Positions 32,966-40,625 of a DNA stretch of 64,000 bases are shown piece after piece. This DNA is from Micavibrio aeruginosavorus (GTDB lineage Bacteria > Pseudomonadota > Alphaproteobacteria > Micavibrionales > Micavibrionaceae), in assembly GCA_016432265.1 (NCBI GenBank), contig CP066681.1, positions 1,328,342-1,392,341 on the forward strand, given 5' to 3'. The position numbers and the translations under genes were made by a program. The notes beneath the pieces are model-generated. The model did not search any database and was not told the DNA's origin. It worked only from the letters and a program-made list of their open reading frames with translations. How positions within the stretch are numbered: position 1 is the first letter of the stretch; the number at the start of each line of letters is the position of its first letter.

Positions 32966-34163
32966 GCCCGTTTGCGGGTTTGATCTTGAGCATTCATGGA
33001 CGGAAGCGTGGGATTTTTCGCGCCCGCTCAATTTCAATCACGGCTCTATGGGTTTCACACCGCGCGTTGTGCTGGCGCGGCAGGAAGAGATCAGCCGCAG
33101 GATCAACGCCGGGCGCGAGGAGTTCGTTCGCGAGGGCGGTTTCAGCCAGCTTGATGACGCCCGCAAGGCTTTGGCCGCTTTTGTTGGTGCCGATGAGAAT
33201 AATCTGGTGCTGACCGCCAACGTCACTGAATCCATCAACAGCGTTTTAAAATCGCTCACGTTTGCGCCGGGCGATGAGGTGCTGGTTACCAATCATATTT
33301 ACGTGAACTATCCGGCGCTGATCGATGAATGCGCGCGGCGGCAAGGTTTTCAGGTCGTGAAGGCGGAAATACCTTACCGTTTGAAAGCGGAGGATGACGT
33401 TATCGCGCCGATTATGGCCGGGGTCACCGCCGCCACGCGGCTTGCGATTGTCGACCATATCTCAAGCCCCACAGCGATGATTTTTCCTGTGGCGCGGCTG
33501 GTGAAGGCACTTGGTGAAAAGGGTGTCGATTGTTTTATCGACGGGGCGCATGCCCCGGGGCAGGTGGATATCGACCTTGAAATTCTAGGCGCGGCCTATT
33601 ACGGCGGGAATAACCACAAATGGCTGTGCGCGCCGCTTTCTTCGGGTTTTCTTTATGTGCGCCCCGACCGGCAGGCGGAGATCATGCCAGCCGTGGGTTC
33701 GGGTTATGCCACGGCGGCACATGATTTCATCACGCGCTTCTCATGGCAGGGCGTTATTGATTTCGTCCCGCGCCTGATGATCCCTGACACGTTGCGCGCG
33801 ATGCACGATATGCACCCGGCGGGATGGGACGGCATATATCGTCGCAATCATGCGTTGGCGGCGGCGGCCCGGCGATTGCTGTGCGAGCGTCTCGGGCTTG
33901 CGGCCCCGGTGCCTGAGAATATGATAGGGTCGATGTTCACGCTGCCGCTCGGGCCGATACAATTCCCGCCGGAGGAAATGGAAAAATCGCCATTGCATCG
34001 CGGTTATGATGCCTTGGTGAAAAGTCATGGCTTTGGCGCGATCTTCTCGCAATTCGGAGACGACTACATTGTGCGGGTCACAGCCCATCTTTATAACAAG
34101 CTTTCGGATTATGAGGCATTGGCTGATGCGTTGGCCGCCTTTATCAAGGATCATCAATCATGA
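32940..34163 (+). CDS. Aminotransferase class V, isopenicillin-N-epimerase-like
   Basis: 407 aa fold-type I PLP enzyme. NFNHGSMGFTPRVVLA at the N-terminus, LTANVTESINSVL, and the PLP region CFIDGAHAPGQVDIDLEILG plus YYGGNNHKWLCAP (Schiff-base Lys in NNHKW) are visible. The domain is that of cysteine desulfurase/CefD-like proteins; the real substrate is unknown. It starts inside glpX and overlaps recJ by four bases, so glpX, this gene and recJ form one operon. Confidence 0.85.
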   Translation: MTSPAKPSEPVCGFDLEHSWTEAWDFSRPLNFNHGSMGFTPRVVLARQEEISRRINAGREEFVREGGFSQLDDARKALAAFVGADENNLVLTANVTESINSVLKSLTFAPGDEVLVTNHIYVNYPALIDECARRQGFQVVKAEIPYRLKAEDDVIAPIMAGVTAATRLAIVDHISSPTAMIFPVARLVKALGEKGVDCFIDGAHAPGQVDIDLEILGAAYYGGNNHKWLCAPLSSGFLYVRPDRQAEIMPAVGSGYATAAHDFITRFSWQGVIDFVPRLMIPDTLRAMHDMHPAGWDGIYRRNHALAAAARRLLCERLGLAAPVPENMIGSMFTLPLGPIQFPPEEMEKSPLHRGYDALVKSHGFGAIFSQFGDDYIVRVTAHLYNKLSDYEALADALAAFIKDHQS

Positions 34164-35974
34164 CGCAAACGGTGTTGCAGGTCGAAAATTCCTTGATGCA
34201 GGCGCGATGGGTGACGCCGCGGATCTCAGCCGATATGATCGAGCAGATTGCCCGCCGTCACGAATTGCCGGAAATTGTGGCGCGTCTGATCGCCGGGCGC
34301 AATATCCCGCTGGATCGGATCGAGAGCTTCCTCGATCCGAAACTTTCGCGTGATTTTCCAGACCCGTTTACGCTGCAAGGAATGACGGTTCTGGCCGAAG
34401 ATCTGGCGCAGGCGATTATCGATGGTCGGAAGATCGCGGTGTTTGGCGATTTCGATGTCGACGGCGCGACCTCGACCGCGATTCTTGTGCGGTTCTTGCG
34501 CCATTGCGGCGTCGATGCGCGGTTTTACATCCCCGATCGCCTGAAAGAAGGGTACGGCCCGAATATAAGGGCGCTCTCAAAGTTGAGATCCGAAGGGGCC
34601 GATATCTGCATCCTCGCCGACTGCGGAACCACCGCGCACGACGTGGTGGAACAGGCGGCCGCCACGGGGCTTGAGGTTGTTATTCTCGATCACCACGAGG
34701 CCGAGGAAACGCTGCCCCTGGCTCGCCACCTGATCAATCCCAAGCGCAAGGACGACACATCGGGCCTCAACATGCTGGCGGCGTGCGGCGTCAGCTTTCT
34801 GACGTGTGTGGCGATCAATACCCGGCTGCGCGAGAAGGGATTTTACAAAAACCGCGCGGAGGCGCCGCTCAAGAACTGGCTGGATCTGGTCGCTCTGGGA
34901 ACGGTTTGTGACATGGTGCCGCTGACGGGGCCGAACCGCCTGTTTGTGCGGGCGGGATTCGCGCAGATGGCCAAACGCGAGAATATCGGCATTGACGCGC
35001 TTTGCCGGGTGGCAAAGCTGACCGATGAGCCGAATGTCTATCACGCCGGGTTTGTGCTGGGGCCGCGCATCAATGCAGGCTCGCGAGTGCATCAGGCTGA
35101 TCTCGGGGCGCGGTTATTGCTGACCGAAGACCCCGAGGAAGCCAGGAATATCGCCTGGACGCTTAACGATTGCAATGAGAAGCGCAAGGACATTCAGTCC
35201 GAGATGTTCGCCGAGGCTGTCAATCAGGTCGAGGATCGCGGCTATGCCGATGACCCGGTCATCATCGTCGATGATGAAAGCTGGCATCCCGGGTTGGCGG
35301 GTCTGGTCGCCAGCCGCTTGAAGGAAAAATATAGCCGACCTGCGGTGGTGATCACCTATGCGCCGGGGGCGGAATCGGCACTCGAAGGGCGGGGGTCGGG
35401 GCGTTCGGTGCCGGGAGTGAATATCGCCGCCGCCTTTATCGACGCGCGGCAGGCCGGATTGCTGGTCAAGGGCGGCGGCCACGCCATGGCAGGCGGGTTT
35501 ACCTTGCTGCCCGGGCAAAAAGAGCCGTTCCGCGCTTTTATGCGCGAGCATATATCCCGGCAGCTTCAAGGCCAGCCCTGTGTCAGCGAATCCGTGGTTG
35601 ATGCGGTTCTCAGTGTGCGCGGTGCGCAGTATTCGTTTGTGCAGATGCTGCAAAACCGGTTTGGCCCGTTCGGGGCCGGACACGAGGAGCCGGTTTTTGC
35701 CCTGCCCGGCGTGCGGTTGCATTCGGTTGACATCGTCGGGGAGGATCATATCCGTTGCATGGTCAGCGATTGGGAAGGGGGGAGCCGGATGAAGGCCATG
35801 GCCTTCCGTGCCGTGGATACGCCGCTCGGGCAGGCCTTGCTGAAAAAGGGGGCAGCCCCGGTTCATCTGCTCGGTCACTTCAAGCTCGATACATGGAACG
35901 GGGCGGAGCGGGTGGAAATGCATATTCTTGATGCGGCGTTGGTCGGCCAGGCTGATGAGCGGTTGGCCATATAG
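34160..35974 (+). CDS. recJ: Single-stranded-DNA-specific exonuclease RecJ
   Basis: 604 aa 5'-3' ssDNA exonuclease used in recombination and mismatch repair. The DHH phosphoesterase motifs are FGDFDVDGATSTAILVRF, CILADCGTTAHD and VVILDHHEAE, followed by FLTCVAINTRLREKG and VALGTVCDMVPL; the DHHA1 part has GHAMAGGFTL. The ATG overlaps the upstream stop by four bases. The AT-rich region after the stop (35990-36060) separates it from the next unit. Confidence 0.96.
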   Translation: MTQTVLQVENSLMQARWVTPRISADMIEQIARRHELPEIVARLIAGRNIPLDRIESFLDPKLSRDFPDPFTLQGMTVLAEDLAQAIIDGRKIAVFGDFDVDGATSTAILVRFLRHCGVDARFYIPDRLKEGYGPNIRALSKLRSEGADICILADCGTTAHDVVEQAAATGLEVVILDHHEAEETLPLARHLINPKRKDDTSGLNMLAACGVSFLTCVAINTRLREKGFYKNRAEAPLKNWLDLVALGTVCDMVPLTGPNRLFVRAGFAQMAKRENIGIDALCRVAKLTDEPNVYHAGFVLGPRINAGSRVHQADLGARLLLTEDPEEARNIAWTLNDCNEKRKDIQSEMFAEAVNQVEDRGYADDPVIIVDDESWHPGLAGLVASRLKEKYSRPAVVITYAPGAESALEGRGSGRSVPGVNIAAAFIDARQAGLLVKGGGHAMAGGFTLLPGQKEPFRAFMREHISRQLQGQPCVSESVVDAVLSVRGAQYSFVQMLQNRFGPFGAGHEEPVFALPGVRLHSVDIVGEDHIRCMVSDWEGGSRMKAMAFRAVDTPLGQALLKKGAAPVHLLGHFKLDTWNGAERVEMHILDAALVGQADERLAI

Positions 35975-36125
35975 TTAATGTGTTGCATTAAGAAACGTGA
36001 ATAACAAATTGTAATTAAATATAAATATATAAATTTATAATTTTTGCTTTTGACATTCCCAGGAGGGCTGGATAAGGTGAGCGCTTCTGTTCATAATAAA
36101 GGCGGGTTGGGGGTTTAAGAAAACA

Positions 36126-36875
36126 ATGCAACATTATGATTTTAAATCGGAAATTTCAGTTATATCTCGTGCAGGAGGTGTGCACGGGGTGCAGCCCTAT
36201 TCTCTGGCGGCTTTCGAGCAGGCGGCAGTGGCAAGGCCTGACTTCATTGAAGCGCAAATTCGTGATACAGCGGCGGGCAGCCTTGTTTGTGCGTCTGACC
36301 CGGCTGTGCGCGTCCTGACAGAGGGGGCCCTGAAAAAGCGCGGTATTTTGAGGCTGGATGAGGTCTTGGAGTGGTCAAAAGGCAGGATTCCGCTGGTTTT
36401 GGATGTTGTCAGCGGCCGTCTGGGTGCGGCAGCCCGGGTTTTGAATATCGTCGCGCGGCATAATATGCAGGATCAGGTGGTTTTGGCAGCTCATTCTGTG
36501 CGCCAGACCCGGGAAATTTCACGCAAGGATGAGAAGATCACTGTTTTGGGGGTGCTGGCGAAGCCGGAAGAATACGGGGCTTTTTATGAAGCTGGCGGCC
36601 ATATAGCGCGGTTATGGGAAGGAAATCTTACTCCCGGCAATTTACGGCTGGCGGAAGATGGCGTGGCTGCCCGCCGCAAGCCTGTGTGGGCGATGGCTGG
36701 ATTTTACCCCAACGAAAAAATACGGAAATATGGAGAAGCCGATCTGCGCGACCTGTTCAGCATGATGAGTAAGGGAGTGAAAGGCGTGATCGTCAATGAT
36801 GCGGCCCTGGCGCGCGAGGCTCTGCGCCAGCGGCAGGCACCGCAGCCGGCCTGCGGCAGCTTTGCAATCGACTAG
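36126..36875 (+). CDS. GDPD-fold protein with degenerate active site (pseudoenzyme candidate)
   Basis: 249 aa. The layout follows glycerophosphodiester phosphodiesterase: ISRAGGVHGVQPYSLAAFEQA, FIEAQIRDTAAGSLVCASDPAV, then RGILRLDEVLEW and IPLVLDVVSGR. However the catalytic residues are missing: the HRG His is Ser, PENT is PYS, E-x-D is EAQ, and the HD pair is SD. So the TIM-barrel is probably kept without hydrolysis. The last part (SKGVKGVIVNDAALAREAL) matches the family C-terminus. A promoter-like AT-rich region lies upstream; a tRNA-Glu follows on the same strand. Confidence 0.7.
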   Translation: MQHYDFKSEISVISRAGGVHGVQPYSLAAFEQAAVARPDFIEAQIRDTAAGSLVCASDPAVRVLTEGALKKRGILRLDEVLEWSKGRIPLVLDVVSGRLGAAARVLNIVARHNMQDQVVLAAHSVRQTREISRKDEKITVLGVLAKPEEYGAFYEAGGHIARLWEGNLTPGNLRLAEDGVAARRKPVWAMAGFYPNEKIRKYGEADLRDLFSMMSKGVKGVIVNDAALAREALRQRQAPQPACGSFAID

Positions 36876-36958
36876 ATATTTGCTCGCGCTGAATTTTTGG
36901 TGTGAAAAGTCCTTGATTTCTGACTCAAGGTTCATTAGAAACACCGCATTCCAAGGCT

Positions 36959-37034
36959 GTTCCCTTCGTCTAGTGGCCTAGGACACATCCCTTTCACGGA
37001 TGCGACACGGGTTCAAATCCCGTAGGGAACGCCA
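36959..37034 (+). tRNA. tRNA-Glu (anticodon TTC), CCA encoded
   Basis: Acceptor GTTCCCT / AGGGAAC, discriminator G, CCA encoded. The anticodon arm CATCC-CTTTCAC-GGATG gives TTC, reading GAA/GAG. The T arm is CGGGTTCAAATCCCG. 76 bases. Confidence 0.96.
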
Positions 37035-37065
37035 CCCTTGATCCTTGGAAAGATCAGCAAACAAA

Positions 37066-37368
37066 TCAAAAGGTTTCCTCAAGGAAAACTGCGCCTTTGA
37101 GCCCTCCGATGTCTATCGGCTGCATCTCCAGCGGTTCAGCAAATTCTTCATCTAGAATTTTTCCGGGGTGAGGGTTTTCTAACAACCTGCCCGCCTTAGG
37201 GGCTACAGCGATTGTTTTTGCCTGCCGGGCTGCCAATGCCAATTGGGGAATCTTATCGCAAACCCGCTCCTGAAGGCAGGTTTTTTCTTTGTGGCAAACC
37301 CAGAGCGCCTCTGGAGAGCTTCCCCGTGATCCGCTAGGATCGAATCCTGAATATAATAAAAACTGCAA
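37066..37368 (-). CDS. Doubtful hypothetical ORF between tRNA-Glu and the clpP-like gene
   Basis: The gap 37035-37386 contains one open minus-strand frame of 100 codons beginning with TTG. The downstream half reads like real protein (LALAARQAKTIAVAPKAGRL, then PLEMQPIDIGGLKGAVF). There is no convincing ribosome-binding site or ATG, and it has no known family. It may be a decayed fragment. The remaining bases of the gap hold the short leader of the clpP-like gene, nothing else seen. Confidence 0.3.
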   Translation of the reverse strand: MQFLLYSGFDPSGSRGSSPEALWVCHKEKTCLQERVCDKIPQLALAARQAKTIAVAPKAGRLLENPHPGKILDEEFAEPLEMQPIDIGGLKGAVFLEETF

Positions 37369-37386
37369 GCAACAGGTTGAGTGGAC

Positions 37387-38064
37387 ATGATCGGGACATC
37401 TATCAAAAAGGGGGCGATTGCTCTTTCATTGGCTTTTATGGTCGCAGCGCAGGCGGGGGCGGCAGCGCCGGCGGTGCCCGCTGTGCCTACGGATCCGGCC
37501 GACTATGAATTCCGCGTGGGCCGTGTCGTGCGCCTGACGGGGGCTGTCGACCGGGATAGCGCCATTCAGGTGATCCAGCGTCTCAAATACCTTGACGAGA
37601 ATAATCCCGGCAAGAAAGACATTACGCTGGTCATAAACTCCGGCGGCGGCGATGTCGAGCAAGGCATGGCGATCTATGATACGATCCGCACGCTGCGCAG
37701 CGATGTCAGCACCGTGTGCGAGGGGCGGGCGATGTCGATGGCGGCGGTTCTGCTGGCTGCGGGAACACCCGGAAAGCGCAAGGCGCTGCCGAGCTGCCAC
37801 ATTATGCTGCACCAGATTTCGGCATCGAACAGCGGCAAGATGTCGGATATGATGCTGGATCATCACGAATTCATGAAAATGAACGAGGCTCTGATGGATA
37901 CGGTCAGTCGGCATACAAACCGTCTTAAAGCCGATGTCAAAAAGGCGTTGAAGGATGATTATTACCTTAATCCCGAAGCGGCGCGTGAAATAGGTGTGAT
38001 TGATGAGGTCGTGACCGGGCGCGTGCCGTTGCCGCAGGAAGGCGCGCGGCCGATGCCATTATAG
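37387..38064 (+). CDS. Exported ClpP-like serine protease
   Basis: 225 aa from ATG 37387 (a GTG two codons upstream is also in frame). Residues 1-28 form a cleavable signal peptide (ending AQAGAAAPA), which ordinary ClpP lacks. The ClpP-fold catalytic residues are all visible: Ser117 in CEGRAMSMAAV, His142 in SCHIMLHQISA, Asp206 in GVIDEVV; the oxyanion loop is LVINSGGGDVEQGMAIYDTI. So it is a predicted periplasmic ClpP/crotonase-superfamily peptidase without a visible Clp ATPase partner; the IGF/hydrophobic loop contacts were not checked. It ends before a terminator shared with the convergent DUF4139 gene. Confidence 0.8.
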   Translation: MIGTSIKKGAIALSLAFMVAAQAGAAAPAVPAVPTDPADYEFRVGRVVRLTGAVDRDSAIQVIQRLKYLDENNPGKKDITLVINSGGGDVEQGMAIYDTIRTLRSDVSTVCEGRAMSMAAVLLAAGTPGKRKALPSCHIMLHQISASNSGKMSDMMLDHHEFMKMNEALMDTVSRHTNRLKADVKKALKDDYYLNPEAAREIGVIDEVVTGRVPLPQEGARPMPL

Positions 38065-38137
38065 CCGGCAGCATAAGCGGGCGAATTGGCAAACGTATCC
38101 AAGGATATATGCGCCGCCCGATACGCATTCGACAATA

Positions 38138-38163
38138 AAAACCCGCCTTGCGGCGGGTTTTTT
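38138..38163. terminator. Bidirectional terminator between clpP-like gene and DUF4139 gene
   Basis: AAACCCGCC / GGCGGGTTT with a TTGC loop and T-runs on both strands. Confidence 0.85.
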
Positions 38164-38168
38164 ACTGG

Positions 38169-40277
38169 TTAAAACTCAAGCGTGCCGATGTAATCGCTTA
38201 AAGTTTCCTGCGCTGCGTTCAATCGCTGCTGGCCGGCTTCCTGATCTTTTTTGATGCGGGCCAAGGCATCCTCCTGATCGTTCAATTCTTTCAGGTAGCG
38301 TTTGCCGAGTTCATTGTTGGCGGCGACAGTTTTCAGGTTCTCGCGCAGGCGTTCCTGATCGCGAAAAATTTCCTGACGTTTCTCTTCGATCCGGTTTATG
38401 TCGTTTTGCGCGCTGTATACGGTGTTCTGCAATTCTTTGATTTTTTCAAGGGCGCGGCGCACTTCCGGTTTAAGGTCTTTGCCGCTTAGGCTGATGCGGT
38501 TATCGATCTCATAGGGGGATATGCCGTTCAGCGATATGACTTCCGTGTCGTCGCGTTGCAAGGTCAAAGACAGAGTCTTCGTTTTCCCTTTGGGCACCGA
38601 AACTTTGACACGGTAATGCGTGTCTGTCATCTCCGGTTCGCCATCCATCTCCTCAGGGGTCACCATTTCCCAGTCGGGACGGCGCGGATGCTCGATTACG
38701 ATGGTGCGGTCTTCCTCGGCAGGGGCTTTAATCGTGTATTTAGTTGTGTTGCGCCAAAGCACCTTATGATTCATCAGTCCCTTACTGATGGTCAGGAGGC
38801 CGAATTGGCGGTCGTCTTGCGCTTCCTGTGTGATTTTTGTTTTTGTGTCGAGCGCATAACTAATGAAGCGGCTTTCGCTCTTGGGAACCATCGGCATCTC
38901 GGCGTCCCCGACATGGAGCGTCGCCTTTTGTACGCCTGTCTGTTCATACAGGGTCAGGATTCCGGGGGGAAGGCCCGTTTCGCCGTTATTGTCCATTTCA
39001 ACGGCGGCGAGTGGATGCCCCTGATTGGTTTCCGGCTGGTAGAGCCAGACGCGCTCCGCAGGAAGCTCTCGGCTGACAAAGGGCACCATCAGAGAGTTGC
39101 CGGCGGCGAGCGTCACGGGTTCGGGGAAGGTAAAGACCATTTGCGTGGCGGCATCCTGGGCCACCGCCATGGTGGCTTGAGCCATATCCATCGGAACGGC
39201 AGCGGGCATCGGCGGCGCTCCGCCATAGCCCATGGACTCCATCGATACGGCGCTGTCGGCCATCGCCATCTTTGCCATCAGCGCCGGGGCCGGCGCGTTG
39301 GCGCGACGCTCTTTCTTCATAACGGCATCCGATTCCTCGCGCAACATCTCGTTTTCTATGTAGCCTTCAATGCTGCCGACATCTCCCATGCTGCCGCTAT
39401 CGACTCGTGGCATGATCCGATCCATAACTTTTACAGGCAGCTCTGGTCGGCTTAAATAATAGCTTTCATAGAGAGATTGGCGGTATGTCACAGGCGCGCC
39501 GGAAAGAAGGGTCACCTCGACCTTGTTCCAGTCGATGCCCGTTGTGTTCTCAAGAATAGCCCAGCCTTGCAGGAAGGCCTTGTCACTGCCCTCGGGCATC
39601 ACCAGACGGTAGGCGCTCTTCCATAGCGGGGCGGCTTGCACGTAAGTGATGCCGACAGGGCGGGTGTCTGTGCCCTTCAGGCTGATGGTCAAAGCGCGCT
39701 GGTCGCGGATGCGGTTCGTGTAAACGGCCTCAAGTGCGCGGTCGATCTGGTTTTGTACGGTGGCCTCTGTAAAACGGACGTTGTTGAGATTTTCAAGCAA
39801 GGCGGTTTTCACGCCCTCGGCGGTCACCACAGAGACGCGATGCCGGGTGATGCTTTCGCCGTCTTCTGTCGTTGTCGTTTCAGGAACGACATTCATCAGC
39901 CTCCCCTTGATGGTGGTGGCGCCTGTAATCTCGATCTCGGCCCCTTGTAAGGCGTTCATCAGGCTGATCGGAGAGTTCAGATCTTCGCGGCTGAAGGGCA
40001 GGTCGCGGAAGGATTGCGAAAGCGGCTCGCGCCCCGGCAGCGTAACGCCGCCGAACCCGCCGGATGAATCCAGCACGACAAGGCTTTTGAGCACGTCATC
40101 CACCGCATCCAGCCGGACGGGGATCTCGATCTCGGTTGCGCCGGCGACGGAGCCCTGATGCTCGAACAGCGCAAGACCGCTGGTCGAGATGGCAACGCGC
40201 TTCAGCGGCAAAGTGTCGGCAGCGGCGGGCAGGGCGAATACGCAGAAGGCAGTGGTGAGCAAAAGGGCGTGTTTCAT
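38169..40277 (-). CDS. DUF4139 domain-containing exported protein, 702 aa
   Basis: The signal peptide (residues 1-20) ends ALPAAADT. The N-terminal domain has LKRVAISTSGLALFEHQGSV and DAVDDVLKSLVVLDSSG, then an internal helical part, and the C-terminal region RLSLTLQRDD and coiled coil LEKIKELQNTVYSAQNDINR (residues about 600-690). This combination is found in DUF4139/MuiA-like proteins, which are usually exported and of unknown function. A central Met/Ala-rich linker (residues 315-370) is poorly conserved. It is convergent with the clpP-like gene. Confidence 0.8.
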   Translation of the reverse strand: MKHALLLTTAFCVFALPAAADTLPLKRVAISTSGLALFEHQGSVAGATEIEIPVRLDAVDDVLKSLVVLDSSGGFGGVTLPGREPLSQSFRDLPFSREDLNSPISLMNALQGAEIEITGATTIKGRLMNVVPETTTTEDGESITRHRVSVVTAEGVKTALLENLNNVRFTEATVQNQIDRALEAVYTNRIRDQRALTISLKGTDTRPVGITYVQAAPLWKSAYRLVMPEGSDKAFLQGWAILENTTGIDWNKVEVTLLSGAPVTYRQSLYESYYLSRPELPVKVMDRIMPRVDSGSMGDVGSIEGYIENEMLREESDAVMKKERRANAPAPALMAKMAMADSAVSMESMGYGGAPPMPAAVPMDMAQATMAVAQDAATQMVFTFPEPVTLAAGNSLMVPFVSRELPAERVWLYQPETNQGHPLAAVEMDNNGETGLPPGILTLYEQTGVQKATLHVGDAEMPMVPKSESRFISYALDTKTKITQEAQDDRQFGLLTISKGLMNHKVLWRNTTKYTIKAPAEEDRTIVIEHPRRPDWEMVTPEEMDGEPEMTDTHYRVKVSVPKGKTKTLSLTLQRDDTEVISLNGISPYEIDNRISLSGKDLKPEVRRALEKIKELQNTVYSAQNDINRIEEKRQEIFRDQERLRENLKTVAANNELGKRYLKELNDQEDALARIKKDQEAGQQRLNAAQETLSDYIGTLEF

Positions 40278-40455
40278 GTCTATCTCTCCTTGTCAGGCTA
40301 TGCCGGGTAGACGGCGCCCGGCAGACAATCCTTGGAAAAAAATTCAGGGTCTCGTACTTTTCAAAAATGGCGGATTTCCGAGATTGGGCGCCAGTAGCTT
40401 AAGAATATATTAAACCTGCCCAAAATACAGGATGCCGCTGTGCAAAAAATAATCA

Positions 40456-40482
40456 TTGCATGAAAGGGAATCATGTTATATT
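40456..40482 (+). promoter_or_regulatory. Candidate promoter of the decarboxylase leader
   Basis: TTGCAT (40456-40461) and TATATT (40477-40482), spacer 15, with TGT before the -10 (extended -10). The transcript would start near 40489, about 130 bases upstream of the decarboxylase. Confidence 0.35.
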
Positions 40483-40511
40483 GGGACTTATAGATAAGCA
40501 CGCACGTGCCT

Positions 40512-40625
40512 ATGGCCCCTTGCCCCGAGCCGCGTATTCGCTCAAGCAAGACATGGTTATGCAACGACGATGTCTTTTTAGTGGGAAACGAGAGTTTCCG
40601 TAGAGCTGAAAGGAATTACGTATGA
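40512..40625 (+). CDS. Leader ORF upstream of the decarboxylase, 37 aa (candidate regulatory peptide)
   Basis: ATG 40512 opens a 37-codon frame ending TGA 40623-40625, so its stop overlaps the ATG of the decarboxylase (ATGA). The peptide starts MAPCPEPRIRSSKTW and ends RRAERNYV. There is no strong Shine-Dalgarno, but the frame is stop-free for its whole length, and a terminator-like hairpin (40548-40579) lies inside it. The decarboxylase SD (AAAGGA, 40609-40614) is also inside the leader ORF. In gammaproteobacteria the speF leader peptide SpeFL senses ornithine; by position this could be a parallel case. No verified homology. Confidence 0.45.
   Translation: MAPCPEPRIRSSKTWLCNDDVFLVGNESFRRAERNYV
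40548..40579 (+). promoter_or_regulatory. Terminator-like hairpin in the decarboxylase leader
   Basis: AAGACAT (40548-40554) pairs with ATGTCTT (40570-40576), loop 15 bases, then TTT. The same bases are coding in the leader ORF, so ribosome position could open or form it. A second hairpin GGAAAC-GAGA-GTTTCC is at 40584-40599. Confidence 0.4.

Larger units (their letters stand above)
40278..40621 (+). other. 344-base region between DUF4139 gene and decarboxylase
   Basis: Contains, from left to right, an uncharacterised AT/GC-mixed stretch, a candidate promoter at 40456-40482, the 37-codon leader ORF with an internal terminator-like hairpin, and the small hairpin GGAAAC-GAGA-GTTTCC at 40584-40599 upstream of the decarboxylase start. 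I see no gene in 40278-40450. Confidence 0.6.

Noticed and set aside
38556-39455. 299-codon plus-strand frame opposite the DUF4139 gene
   Set aside because: High GC antisense shadow with His/Arg-rich composition and no start signal.
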